A DNA stretch of 64,000 bases, taken from NCBI GenBank assembly GCA_041685735.1, contig JAWLFE010000010.1:15837-79836 (forward strand). Reading direction: 5' to 3'. Position numbers and translations under genes: made by a program. A model generated the notes under the pieces. That model was not told where the DNA came from and searched no databases. It worked only from the letters and a program-made list of their open reading frames with translations. Positions 16,504 through 26,753 of this stretch are shown here, piece by piece. Source of the stretch: CSSed11-175R1 sp041685735. Its GTDB lineage: Bacteria > Actinomycetota > Nitriliruptoria > Nitriliruptorales > Nitriliruptoraceae. Position 1 is the first letter of the stretch. Every line of letters starts with the position of its first letter.

Positions 16504-18012
16504 TCACCGACCGGTGCTGAGCCACCGCGTTGCCTTCGGGCGCCCGAGACGGTCCCAGGTCGACGCGACCTCTTCAGCCGCCTCGGCTGCCGCGAGTCGT
16601 TCGACCCCGGCCACCTGGCCGGCGTCGAAGCATGTGGTTGCGTCGAGCCCCGATGCGGCGACCTCCTGCAGCCACGCGACCGTTCCCTGGACCTGGGCGT
16701 AGCGGGCCACCGCCCGTCGATGACGTCGCAGCCTCTTCGCGAACCGCTTGGCCGAGGCGTCAGCCGCGACCTCGGCGACCGATCCGGACAGGACCGCGAG
16801 TTCCGCCAGCAGACGATCGACCTGCGGGTCGGGGTCGGCATCTCCGGCCGACGCTGTGCCGGAGGCCGTACCGATGACGTCACGGAGGAGATCGACGCGT
16901 TGTCGTGCGGCCCGACCCGCAACCGTCACGGCATCCCCGTCCGCATCCTCCACATCCGGCGAGCTCATCACGGCCCGGGCACACCGGTCCGCCAGATCCT
17001 GGCGCCAGGCGGAACCGTCCATGCTCGCGAGCAACGATCTGTGCGCGCTCGCCCGCTCCCGTTCGATGCGCTCGTCCAGGGGCCTGCGGCGCGCCGGATC
17101 GAGCCCGAGCCGGGAGGACGCATCGACGATCCGTTCCCGTCGTCCGTCCACCGTCACCACCGCGTCGATCGCCTCCTGCAGCGACCGGGCCGGGCCGGGG
17201 ATCGTCTCCGTGGGGCCTGCCTGCGAGCAGTCGTCCCGGGCGCCGAGGGCCGCATGCAGCTCCCGCAGCGCGTCGGCGTACGCCGCGACGGCTCCCTGGC
17301 GTGCGTGCAGTCGGACATGTGCGTCGAGGAGGATCAGCGCGTGGAGGGTGTGTCGCAGGCGGGCACTGAGCGCCTCGGTCCAGGCCTCACCACCGGCGGG
17401 GGTGCCCGGGTCGACGACCGCGGGCGGCGAACCCGCGCGCGGTCCCAGGACGTCGAGCAGTCGTGACGATCCCGGGGTCAGCGACACCGCACCGGCGTCG
17501 CACAGCAGGGACTCGACCGCATCCAACCGGGATCGCGTGGCCCCGGTCCCCGGGCGGATGACGTACTCCTGGAAGCGCGCGACCAGACGCCGGCCCTCCG
17601 TGACCGAGATCTGCTCGTCGGCCAGCAGCAGCACCGGCTCGTCCTGATCGGGTGCCACCAGCAGTGTGATCACCGCGTGGACGTCCAACCGCACCAACCG
17701 GCGCAGGCGTCGGTCCTCGGTCAGTGCCTGGACCGTCCGGCGGACCTGGGCCGGCACGGACGCGCCTCCGCTCAGCACGCGGACGTGCCGGTCGATCGCT
17801 CCGACCGCAGGCAGTTCGATGCGCCATCCCTGCTGGGTGTCGTGTTCGATCCGCACACCCCACCGCGTCAGGTCCAGGTCCGCCGTGTCGTAGAGCGCCG
17901 AGCGGCGGTCCTCGGTGCGGCCGGGCACCACCTTCAGACCCGTGATTTCATCGAGAGCCGGCGCGTTGAAGGCGGCCGGGACCTGCAGGCGGCGAGGTGA
18001 GAGCACCGTCAT
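16504..18012 (-). CDS. CYTH-CHAD domain protein
   Basis: A 502-residue protein with an N-terminal CYTH fold (about 1-190) and a C-terminal CHAD domain (about 215-495). CYTH enzymes act on triphosphates, and CHAD domains are histidine-rich polyphosphate-binding helices. The usual N-terminal ExExK metal motif is not present: the start reads LSPRRLQVPAAFN. The rest of the tunnel (SALYDTADLDLTRWGVRIEH) is recognisable, so the CYTH part may be catalytically dead. CHAD signatures such as LRHTLHALILLDAHVRLH and FAKRLRRHRRAVARYAQVQ are clear. Its start overlaps the hemolysin III stop (ATGA). Confidence 0.86.
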   Translation of the reverse strand: MTVLSPRRLQVPAAFNAPALDEITGLKVVPGRTEDRRSALYDTADLDLTRWGVRIEHDTQQGWRIELPAVGAIDRHVRVLSGGASVPAQVRRTVQALTEDRRLRRLVRLDVHAVITLLVAPDQDEPVLLLADEQISVTEGRRLVARFQEYVIRPGTGATRSRLDAVESLLCDAGAVSLTPGSSRLLDVLGPRAGSPPAVVDPGTPAGGEAWTEALSARLRHTLHALILLDAHVRLHARQGAVAAYADALRELHAALGARDDCSQAGPTETIPGPARSLQEAIDAVVTVDGRRERIVDASSRLGLDPARRRPLDERIERERASAHRSLLASMDGSAWRQDLADRCARAVMSSPDVEDADGDAVTVAGRAARQRVDLLRDVIGTASGTASAGDADPDPQVDRLLAELAVLSGSVAEVAADASAKRFAKRLRRHRRAVARYAQVQGTVAWLQEVAASGLDATTCFDAGQVAGVERLAAAEAAEEVASTWDRLGRPKATRWLSTGR

Positions 18013-18686
18013 GCCAGCCGGGCGATCATGGCGCCGTGGATGACCACCGCGACGATCACGAACAGGTGCCACAGTTCGTGGTACCCGAACCACCGCGGGA
18101 ACGGATCCGGGCGCTGCAGTGCCAGCATGATGGCCCCGGAGGTGTACAGGACCCCACCGGCCAGCAGGAGCGCCACGCTGACCGGTCCCGCCGTCATCCA
18201 GAGCCAGGGCAACAGGACGATCGGCACCCACCCGAGTGTGATGTAGACGGTGTTCGAGAATCCCCGGGGCGGCGCGAACGGCAACCATTCGACCACGATG
18301 CCGAGCGACACTCCCACCAGGGACACCGTCAACAGCACCAGCCGTGGCACCCCTTGGAGACCGACCAACGCGATCGCCGCGCCGGTCCCGCCGATCGCGA
18401 GGTAGATGCCGGTGTGGTCGAGTCGGAACAGTGCCTCGTAGGTACCAGCCGACCAACGCCGCAGGTGCAGGAGGGCACTGAAGGTGAACATCGCGGTGAC
18501 CCCGACGAGGAAGGCCCCGACGGCCATGCTGGGAGGACCCGGGTCCACGGAGAGCCACCAGGCCAGCCCGACGGGCAGGCTCAGGATGGCCGCCGCGAGG
18601 TGGGAGGTCCCACGCAGCCTTGGGCGCGGGGCGGTCAGTGCTCGCTCGGTGTTCAACGAGCGCTGCAGCAGGGGACGTTCGCTCAT
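18009..18686 (-). CDS. Hemolysin III / PAQR family membrane protein
   Basis: A 225-residue seven-helix membrane protein of the HlyIII (TrhA/PAQR) family. Conserved parts are FSALLHL, RLDHTGIYLAI and the C-terminal GYHELWHLFVIVAVVIH, whose histidines with the first motif form the predicted metal site. Despite the name, family members are probably membrane hydrolases or lipid-homeostasis proteins. The ATG at 18686 lacks a ribosome site but has TATCGT seven bases upstream. It is co-translated with the CYTH-CHAD gene downstream. Its start codon overlaps, on the opposite strand, the start of a decayed gene. Confidence 0.9.
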   Translation of the reverse strand: MSERPLLQRSLNTERALTAPRPRLRGTSHLAAAILSLPVGLAWWLSVDPGPPSMAVGAFLVGVTAMFTFSALLHLRRWSAGTYEALFRLDHTGIYLAIGGTGAAIALVGLQGVPRLVLLTVSLVGVSLGIVVEWLPFAPPRGFSNTVYITLGWVPIVLLPWLWMTAGPVSVALLLAGGVLYTSGAIMLALQRPDPFPRWFGYHELWHLFVIVAVVIHGAMIARLA

Positions 18687-19379
18687 GACGGGCACGATAC
18701 CCGTCGGCGTCGTCCGGCCTGCGGCGCGCGATCTGCTGTATGCGGTGGTGGCCATGGGCCTCGCCGCCCACCTGTGGGTCGGTGTCGGTCGCCTGCCACC
18801 CGCTCACCGTGGCCCCTGGCGTTGGGCGGCGGCTGGGGTGGCGGCCGGGGTGGCGGCCGATCTGGGGACCACCGTCGTACGCCAGGCGCTGGCGGTCCCG
18901 CCGTTCCCGTCCGTCGTCCACCTGCTGTTCCCGCCCTGAATGTGATGCACGAGTTGCGTGACCACGGCGTGCGGTTCGCGGTGGACGATTTCGGGACGGG
19001 GTACGGCTCCCTGTCCTACCTGCGTCGTCTGCCGGTCGACATCGTCAAGATCGATCGCAGCTTCATCGACGAACTGGGTGTCGTCACGGCCGCGCACGAC
19101 CTCGTTCGGGCCATCATCGAGCTGTCACGGACCCTGCACCTCACCGTGGTCGCCGAGGGCATCGAGACCACGGAGCAACGTCGTATCCTGCAGGCCATGC
19201 GCTGCGCGCTGGCACAGGGGTTCCTGCTCGGGCGCCCGGTTGACGAGTCGGCGATCCTGCGGATGCTCACGCGACCGGATGCCCGCGTGACCATCTCGAC
19301 CCGGAACCCCGGTGCGGAGCGCGGGACGGCGTCCGTACCTGCAGCCATGGACGAAGCCCGTACCGTCAGCGGTGCCTGA
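18685..19379 (+). pseudogene. Decayed membrane-anchored EAL (c-di-GMP phosphodiesterase) gene
   Basis: Two frames look like the two ends of one gene. From 18685, about 84 residues of hydrophobic sequence end in PPFPSVVHLLFPP and a TGA at 18937-18939; this resembles the membrane region of actinobacterial GGDEF/EAL proteins. From about 18942, in another frame, comes the second half of an EAL domain: VDDFGTGYGSLSYLRRLPVD, KIDRSF, VVAEGIET and QGFLLGRPV. The EAL motif itself, the metal-binding Asn and any GGDEF domain are missing. A large deletion plus frame change explains this best. An intact enzyme is excluded because half the catalytic barrel is absent. Assembly collapse is the alternative. 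Confidence 0.75.
18694..18699 (-). promoter_or_regulatory. -10 element for a leaderless transcript
   Basis: On the minus strand TATCGT ends seven bases before the ATG of the hemolysin III gene, which has no ribosome site. Confidence 0.4.
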
Positions 19380-19428
19380 CGGTCAGGACGGTTCGTCCGG
19401 TCGATGCAGGTTCCTCGAGGAGGGCCCC

Positions 19429-20727
19429 ATGGCGACCGATCGCGTGCTCGAGTTCCTCTTCGACACCGAGGACTCCCTGCTCGAGGAGCTGCCGCCGTCG
19501 GTCGCCGACGAGGTTCCCGGCAATGCCGCCCGGCAGGTGGGCGCCATGGCGTTGCAGAAGGCCGGCGACCTGATCGTCGACGCCAAGACGGTGCTGCCCT
19601 GGCTGCTGGCCAGCGTCGGTGCACCTGCCGCCCTGACCGGCCTGCTCGTCCCGATCCGCGAGTCGGGGTCGATGCTGCCGCAGGCGAGCCTCGCCCCGAT
19701 GGTTCGCCGCCGCCCGATCCGCAAGTGGCTCTGGGTCGCGGGGGCCGGCGGCCAGGCGATCGCCGTCGGGGTGATGGCCGGCGTCGCGGTCGTGGCCGAT
19801 GGCAGCGTCGCGGGGTGGGGGATCCTCGCCGCTCTCGCGGTCTTCGCCCTGGCCCGCTCCCTGTCCTCCCTGGCCTCCAAGGACGTCCTCGGACGCACGA
19901 TCCCCAAGGGCGCGCGTGGCCGGGTGACCGGGACCGCGACCGTCGCGTCGGGGGTCGTGGCGATCACCGTCGGGCTCGGCCTGCGCCTGTTCGGTGGCGA
20001 GGACGCCGGGACGGCCACGCTCGCCATCCTGCTCGGATGCGCCGCACTCGCCTGGGTGGCTGCCGGAGCGATCTACGCGCGGATCCACGAGGCTCCCGGT
20101 GAGCAGGACGACGACGAACGGGCTCGCCCCCTGGCGGAGGCCTGGCGGCTCCTGCGAGACGATGCGCCCTTCCGACGCTTCGTCCTGGCGAGGACCCTGC
20201 TCCTGGTCTCCGCCCTCTCGCCACCGTTCATCGTGGCGCTGGCCACCCGACAGGGCGATGCCGGCCTGGAGGGCCTGGGGCCGTTCGTCATCTCGAGCGG
20301 CATCGCCGCCCTCGTCGGCGGCCGGCTGTGGGGGCGCTTCGCCGACCGGTCGAGCCGACTCACCATGTCGCTTGCGGCCGGGACCGCGTCCGGGGTCGTG
20401 CTGGTCTACCTCGCGCTCCTGCAGATCGACGGGTTCAGCGACATCCCGCTGGTGCATCCGACCGCGTACCTGCTCCTGGCGCTGAGCCACACCGGGGTCC
20501 GGGTCGGTCGCAAGACCTTCATCGTGGATCTGGCCGAGGGCAACCAGCGCACCAACTACGTGGCGGTGTCCAACAGCGCCATGGGTGTGCTGCTGCTGGT
20601 CGCCGGTGGGGCGAGTTCCGCGGTCGCGCTCTTCGGACCGGTCGCCGCCCTGCTGTTCCTGGCGATCCTCGGACTCGTCGGTGTGGTCGTCGCCCGCTCA
20701 CTCCCCGACGTCAGCGCAGGCGCCTGA
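19429..20727 (+). CDS. MFS-type transporter
   Basis: A 432-residue polytopic membrane protein. The ATG at 19429 follows GAGGAGGG. About 60 soluble residues (with ATDRVLEFLFDTEDSLLEEL) precede the first membrane helices (VLPWLLASVGAPAALTGLLV). About ten to twelve helices follow in two halves, linked by a charged loop near residue 225 (EQDDDERARPLAEAWRLLRD). The loop SSLASKDVLGRTIPKGARGRVTG resembles the cytoplasmic motif between helices in MFS carriers. The substrate is unknown. The long N-terminal soluble part is unusual for MFS proteins. Confidence 0.8.
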   Translation: MATDRVLEFLFDTEDSLLEELPPSVADEVPGNAARQVGAMALQKAGDLIVDAKTVLPWLLASVGAPAALTGLLVPIRESGSMLPQASLAPMVRRRPIRKWLWVAGAGGQAIAVGVMAGVAVVADGSVAGWGILAALAVFALARSLSSLASKDVLGRTIPKGARGRVTGTATVASGVVAITVGLGLRLFGGEDAGTATLAILLGCAALAWVAAGAIYARIHEAPGEQDDDERARPLAEAWRLLRDDAPFRRFVLARTLLLVSALSPPFIVALATRQGDAGLEGLGPFVISSGIAALVGGRLWGRFADRSSRLTMSLAAGTASGVVLVYLALLQIDGFSDIPLVHPTAYLLLALSHTGVRVGRKTFIVDLAEGNQRTNYVAVSNSAMGVLLLVAGGASSAVALFGPVAALLFLAILGLVGVVVARSLPDVSAGA

Positions 20728-20787
20728 GCCGTCGGGCAGTACGCTCGGGCGGTTCACCACCTCCCACCCTCGTGCTCGGATCCTGCT

Positions 20788-22662
<1,875 letters not shown>

Positions 22663-22685
22663 GATCCGGAGCGCTGCGACGACGG

Positions 22686-23168
22686 TCAGGCACGCAGCAC
22701 GATCGTGATCGACCAGGTCATGATCATCGTGACCCCGATGAGGGCCTCGACCAGCACCCCGACCCCGTAGGCCCGCAGGACCCGGCCGGCGGCGGCCACC
22801 GCGTCACGGTTGTCGCCCAGTCGCCGGCGCTCACCGACGAACAGCCCCACCAGCGCGCCGACGAGGATCCCCAGAACAGGTAGGACGAAGAAGCCGACCA
22901 CGGCACCGACGCCCGCGATCACGAACGTCGAGGGGGGCGCGCCCCCCTGCCGCCCCTCCCGGGCGGGGAGCAGGATGGTGGCGGCGGTCCCGGCGGCGAA
23001 GAGGCCGGTCAACAGCAGCGCGACCATCCAGCCGACCGGGTCCGCGCCCTGCACCAGGATCGTGCCGACCGTCGCGATCCAGACCAGCAGCAACCCCGGC
23101 AGCACGGGCACCAGGATGCCGATCATCCCGATCAGCATCACGACGACCGCCAGGGCGTAGAGCATCAC
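22686..23168 (-). CDS. DUF456 membrane protein
   Basis: A 160-residue membrane protein of the DUF456 family. It has the typical opening VVMLIGMIGILVPVLPGLLLVW, a middle helix pair separated by a short cytoplasmic loop (LLPAREGRQGG) and the GVGAVVGFFVLPVLGILVG repeat-like glycine zipper. The start is GTG-ATG at 23168 or 23165; no ribosome site helps choose. The function of the family is unknown. Confidence 0.87.
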   Translation of the reverse strand: MMLYALAVVVMLIGMIGILVPVLPGLLLVWIATVGTILVQGADPVGWMVALLLTGLFAAGTAATILLPAREGRQGGAPPSTFVIAGVGAVVGFFVLPVLGILVGALVGLFVGERRRLGDNRDAVAAAGRVLRAYGVGVLVEALIGVTMIMTWSITIVLRA

Positions 23169-23209
23169 GGCAGCGACCCGGTCACGACGCTGTGATCATG
23201 ACGGTCCGA

Positions 23210-23863
23210 TCACGAGAGGGGCGTGGTGATCGCCGTCAACGTCGCCTCCGCGGTCACCCCGGTCGGTGAGCCGTCGTTGATGAACACCGCCACGCGGAAG
23301 GTCTCGGTCGAGCCACTCGGGATCGTGGTCGCCCAGGCGACCGGGACGGAGGCGACCGCCCGTCCGCTGCCCGTCGCCTGACCGGGCAGCTGCGCCCACA
23401 TCGACGGACCCTGCGCATCGTCGCCGTCACGGTAGATGAAGGCCTCGACCTCGCACGGGCAGGACGCGACGCTGCCTTCCGCGAGGACCGACACGGTGCC
23501 CTGCAGGCTCACCATGCCCTGGCCACCCTCGGCTCCGGTCGCTCGCACGGTCACGGAGGCGGGGACCCCGCCGAAATCGTTGTCGGGCGTCAGCGACGCG
23601 ACGCTGTCGTTGGTGGTGGCGCGCGGCAGACCCCGGACCAGGAACGACGCCATCTGCTCGCGCAGGACCGGGTCACGCGGGCAGTAGCGGCCCTCGGCGC
23701 AACCGGCGGTCACACCGGCGTCGGACAGCTCCGACACCGCGTCGTGATGCACCGAGTCGGACGCGACATCACCGAACCGATCCGTGGCCGCGGCCGGCGC
23801 TGCGACGATGACGATCGCGAGGACCACGAGCACCACCCAGGGGCGATCGGAACGACGGGTCAT
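23210..23863 (-). CDS. Secreted SLH-domain protein
   Basis: A 217-residue secreted protein. The ATG at 23863 follows GGAGG. A signal peptide covers residues 1-26 (hydrophobic 9-25, cleavage near AAATD). One S-layer homology motif follows (about 29-78: RFGDVASDSVHHDAV, then ELSDAGVTAGC and LREQMASFLVRGL), with Cys55 and Cys61 positioned for a disulfide. The remaining 135 residues are beta-rich with a CPC motif and no recognised domain. One SLH motif alone is usually too little for firm wall binding. It lies 94 bp downstream of the MauA-like/LGFP gene, in the same direction, and may belong to that unit. Confidence 0.82.
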   Translation of the reverse strand: MTRRSDRPWVVLVVLAIVIVAAPAAATDRFGDVASDSVHHDAVSELSDAGVTAGCAEGRYCPRDPVLREQMASFLVRGLPRATTNDSVASLTPDNDFGGVPASVTVRATGAEGGQGMVSLQGTVSVLAEGSVASCPCEVEAFIYRDGDDAQGPSMWAQLPGQATGSGRAVASVPVAWATTIPSGSTETFRVAVFINDGSPTGVTAEATLTAITTPLS

Positions 23864-23957
23864 GGTCGACCTCCTCGGGGTAGCGGGTGGGGCAGCGCGC
23901 GGGGACGGGTGCGCAGCCGCGTGTGTGGCCGCGTGCTGAGCAACGCGGGATCTCGGG

Positions 23958-25550
23958 TCATCGCTGGACCTCCGTGGCCGAACGTGTCGATCCCGGTCTG
24001 ACGATCCGGACATCGTCTCCGGCCGGCGCCACCTCGATGGCGCCGCCCTCGAACGATGCGCGGTGTTGCCCGGAGCGTGTCCGGAAGGCGTCCGAGGTGG
24101 GCACGCCGAGCTCGCCACCCGGGCCGTCGAGCGCGAGGTAGTGCCCGAGGACCGGTTCGGTGAGCGCCCACGCGGCGGCGCCCGGCCGTGCGAACACGCG
24201 GTGCGACGCGAAACCGGCGCGCGCAAGACCGTCACGTTCCTGCTGGTCCTCGACCGGAGGACCCCAGGTCCCATCGGTCCCGCCCTCGGCGAGGAACCGA
24301 CGGGCGATCGCGCCCCGCAGAGCACGAACCTCGGCCCCCACGACCACCAGGACCCCGCGTTCGAACCTGACATCCGGGCCACCCGTGTCGCCCACGGGGT
24401 AGCCGAGCCCGCTGTCGGCTGGGCCGCCGAGGTCCTCGTACCGTGCGAGCACGGTGCCGAACAGTGCCTGCGCACCCCGACCGGACGCGTAGATCGTGCC
24501 GTTGGCGAAGCGGGTGACGCTGCCTCGGCCGTCACCGACCGGCCGGGTGCTGTCCGTCGGGTAGCCGAGCGTGCCGGTCGGGCCACCCAGTTCGGCATAG
24601 AGCCCGGCAGCCGGTCCGAACACGGCAGCGGCGCTCCCGTCGTTGGCCACGACGATGCCGCGTTCGAAGGTCACGATCGCTCCCGGTCCGCCGGCGACCG
24701 GGCCGTGCTCGCTGGTCGGGTAGCCGAGCGCGCCCCCGGGGCCGTTGAGCACGGCGAACTGCCGGGCGATGGCCCCGGTGAGCACGTGGGTGCCGGCGGC
24801 TGCACGCCAGGTGATGACCCCGTTCTCGAACCGGCGCCACGCACCGCCCCGGGGCCCGGTCGCCTCCGCGGCTTCCGGGGCGCCGAGTTCGGATCCGACC
24901 AGTCCGAGGTCCTGGTAGCGCAGGTCGATCGCGGTGGCGTTCGTCCCGGGCAGGCAGGGCGCGTTGTGGGTCACCGTCCGGTTGTCGGTGCGCACGGTGG
25001 TGCCACACGACGGGTCCCACGTCCAGGGGGTCGTACAGATCACGACCCGACAGACGACCTCGGTCACCCCCGGGACCTGGGTGTTGCACTGGCCGTACCG
25101 GAAGTTGTTGCAACAGACCCGTCGTTGATCGCAGGATCCGGTCGCGCAACGGCACCGACAGGTCTCGCCCGGTGTCCGGTTGCAGTCGACGATGTAGCGC
25201 GCGGAGCCCTGACAGAACGGTGAGCGATCGATCTTCCACCACCCCGCCACGTAGGAACCGGGTGGGCAGGTGTTCGCACCCTCGTTGATCGTGCAGCAGA
25301 AGGCTGTCCAGCCGCCACCACAGGACGCACCCTGCCCGCAGATCGAGGCGTAGGCGCTCGTCGGTCGCAGCGCCCACCGCAGCGGCGCGATGGTCAGGAC
25401 CGAGCCGACGATGGCGGTCCGCACCAGGAAGCTGCGGCGCGAGAAGCCCCGCGGGGCGATCCGGCGTGCCAATCCGTCGACGGCACGGTGAGTCAGGCTG
25501 GGACGGGACGGGGCCGCCGACGCGGCCGGCCGGGGCGCGATCGTCGTCAT
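23958..25550 (-). CDS. Tat-exported MauA-like cysteine-rich protein fused to LGFP repeats
   Basis: A 530-residue surface protein. The ATG overlaps the TGA of the preceding gene (ATGA). A Tat signal is present, with R38-R39 in FSRRSFLV, hydrophobic 41-57 and cleavage near YAS68. Residues 71-199 hold 18 cysteines and resemble the methylamine dehydrogenase light chain: NTCPPG, GWWK, YIVDCN and CRCRC line up by eye with MauA. The position of the second cofactor tryptophan (IIWC in MauA) appears to be VVC here, so the tryptophan tryptophylquinone cofactor is unlikely. Residues about 207-510 are five or six LGFP repeats (for example GGALGYPTSE and GGPTGTLGYPTD), known to tether proteins to actinobacterial cell walls. 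Confidence 0.85.
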   Translation of the reverse strand: MTTIAPRPAASAAPSRPSLTHRAVDGLARRIAPRGFSRRSFLVRTAIVGSVLTIAPLRWALRPTSAYASICGQGASCGGGWTAFCCTINEGANTCPPGSYVAGWWKIDRSPFCQGSARYIVDCNRTPGETCRCRCATGSCDQRRVCCNNFRYGQCNTQVPGVTEVVCRVVICTTPWTWDPSCGTTVRTDNRTVTHNAPCLPGTNATAIDLRYQDLGLVGSELGAPEAAEATGPRGGAWRRFENGVITWRAAAGTHVLTGAIARQFAVLNGPGGALGYPTSEHGPVAGGPGAIVTFERGIVVANDGSAAAVFGPAAGLYAELGGPTGTLGYPTDSTRPVGDGRGSVTRFANGTIYASGRGAQALFGTVLARYEDLGGPADSGLGYPVGDTGGPDVRFERGVLVVVGAEVRALRGAIARRFLAEGGTDGTWGPPVEDQQERDGLARAGFASHRVFARPGAAAWALTEPVLGHYLALDGPGGELGVPTSDAFRTRSGQHRASFEGGAIEVAPAGDDVRIVRPGSTRSATEVQR

Positions 25551-26023
25551 GAGCGGCGCTCGATGCGAACGTCGGCAAGGACCTGTTCGACCTTGCGGAC
25601 GAGCAGATGGACGTCCTCGCCGCTCCCGAGGACCACGTAGAGGCAGAACGCCCGACCGGCTTCGGTGAAGAAGGCCTGCCATCCGACCTGCCCGGCGATC
25701 CCGCGCTGCAGTGACCGGTTGTTGAACCGTCTGGGGTCGAGCCGGCGGGGCAGACCCCGGTGCGCGAACAGCGGCGAATCCGCCTCCTGCTCGGCGTACT
25801 CCAACAACGCGACGAACACGTCCTCGGTCCGCATCAGCTCGACCGCACCACTGCCGAAGTCCCCACGGTCGCGCGGCAACGGGAACGTCGCAAGGTGCGC
25901 GACGGGGCGCACGCTCCCCCCCGCCCCGGCCAGCGCGAGCGCCTCCTCGGAGCGATCGAGCGAGATCGTGCCCTCCCATCCACGAGGGAGATCCGCGGAC
26001 AGCCCGTGGCCGGTCAGACGCAT
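25547..26023 (-). CDS. Hypothetical protein of the Mau-like operon
   Basis: A 158-residue soluble protein of unknown function. The ATG at 26023 has GAGGT six bases upstream. It begins LTGHGLSADLPRGWEGTI, then VAHLATFPLPRDRGDFGSGAV, and ends with a helix (VHLLVRKVEQVLADVRIE). It has no signal peptide and a single cysteine, so it is probably cytoplasmic. It is translationally coupled to the MauA-like gene downstream and may aid folding, Tat proofreading or regulation of that product; this is inference from position only. Confidence 0.8.
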   Translation of the reverse strand: MRLTGHGLSADLPRGWEGTISLDRSEEALALAGAGGSVRPVAHLATFPLPRDRGDFGSGAVELMRTEDVFVALLEYAEQEADSPLFAHRGLPRRLDPRRFNNRSLQRGIAGQVGWQAFFTEAGRAFCLYVVLGSGEDVHLLVRKVEQVLADVRIERRS

Positions 26024-26072
26024 GGGGACACCTCGACCCCACGCATCGTCATCGGAGCCGCCTCAACCCGCA

Positions 26073-26672
26073 TCAGGCGCCCACCGTCACGGCGAGCGCG
26101 CCGGCGACGACGGAGGCACCGAGCTGTGTGGCGATCGTGACCCGTTCCACCGGCCGCGCCGCCGTCGCGAGGCCGGCGTGCAGGCGTTGCAACCGCTGTG
26201 GCGAGCGCACCGGTGCCGTCAGCACCAGCGGTGTCGCACGCACGATGCCGAACGTGACCCCGATCGCCAGGCCGGCGGGCACACTGCCGACCAGGAACGC
26301 CGCCAGGAGCGCCGCGTAGGTGACCGCCGAGGTGATGATGGTCACGACCGCGACCCCGAGCTGCAGGCCGTAGCCGGCACCGTAGACCCATCCGCGGTAG
26401 GTGGTCAGCCAGCGCTCGTCCACCTGCCGACGCCACGTCGGCAGGGGGATGCCGCGGGCATCGATCGCCGCGCCGAGTGCCGAGGCGACCGCGAGAACCC
26501 CCAGCAGCCAGCCGTCGGGCAGTGCTGCGACCCCCAGCAGCGAACCCGCGCCACCGAGCGCTCCACCGACCACCGCGCCACCGACGGCGGACGCCGTCAG
26601 GTACGCGGTGATCGTGATCGACCAGCGCTGGTGACGTGAAGCCTCCCCGACCGGAGAGATGCTCGCGAGCAT
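26073..26672 (-). CDS. Polytopic membrane protein of the Mau-like operon
   Basis: A 199-residue membrane protein with four or five predicted helices. A loop at about 75-95 (GIPLPTWRRQVDERWLTTYR) is followed by GWVYGAGYGLQLGVAVVTII, a glycine- and aromatic-rich helix that looks conserved. It contains no cysteine, so it cannot pass electrons by thiol exchange as DsbD/CcdA proteins do. It occupies a place where mau clusters carry MauF, but I cannot show homology. The start ATG is 10 bases after the stop of a 23-residue peptide gene. Confidence 0.8.
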   Translation of the reverse strand: MLASISPVGEASRHQRWSITITAYLTASAVGGAVVGGALGGAGSLLGVAALPDGWLLGVLAVASALGAAIDARGIPLPTWRRQVDERWLTTYRGWVYGAGYGLQLGVAVVTIITSAVTYAALLAAFLVGSVPAGLAIGVTFGIVRATPLVLTAPVRSPQRLQRLHAGLATAARPVERVTIATQLGASVVAGALAVTVGA

Positions 26673-26681
26673 GGACTCGCC

Positions 26682-26753
26682 TCACGGGGACCAACTGCTA
26701 CGCAGGGCAGCGACCGCCGCCAGCGTCATCCCGACCACGAGTACCGCCGTCAT
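26682..26753 (-). CDS. 23-residue membrane peptide in the Mau-like operon
   Basis: A 24-codon frame starting with the ATG that overlaps the TGA of the MauD-like gene (ATGA) and ending 10 bases before the next membrane protein. The product starts MTAVLVVGMTLAAVAAL and ends RSSWSP: one short hydrophobic helix with a polar tail. The overlap matches the other junctions of this operon, so translation is plausible. The frame is short and no homolog is known to me. Confidence 0.45.
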   Translation of the reverse strand: MTAVLVVGMTLAAVAALRSSWSP

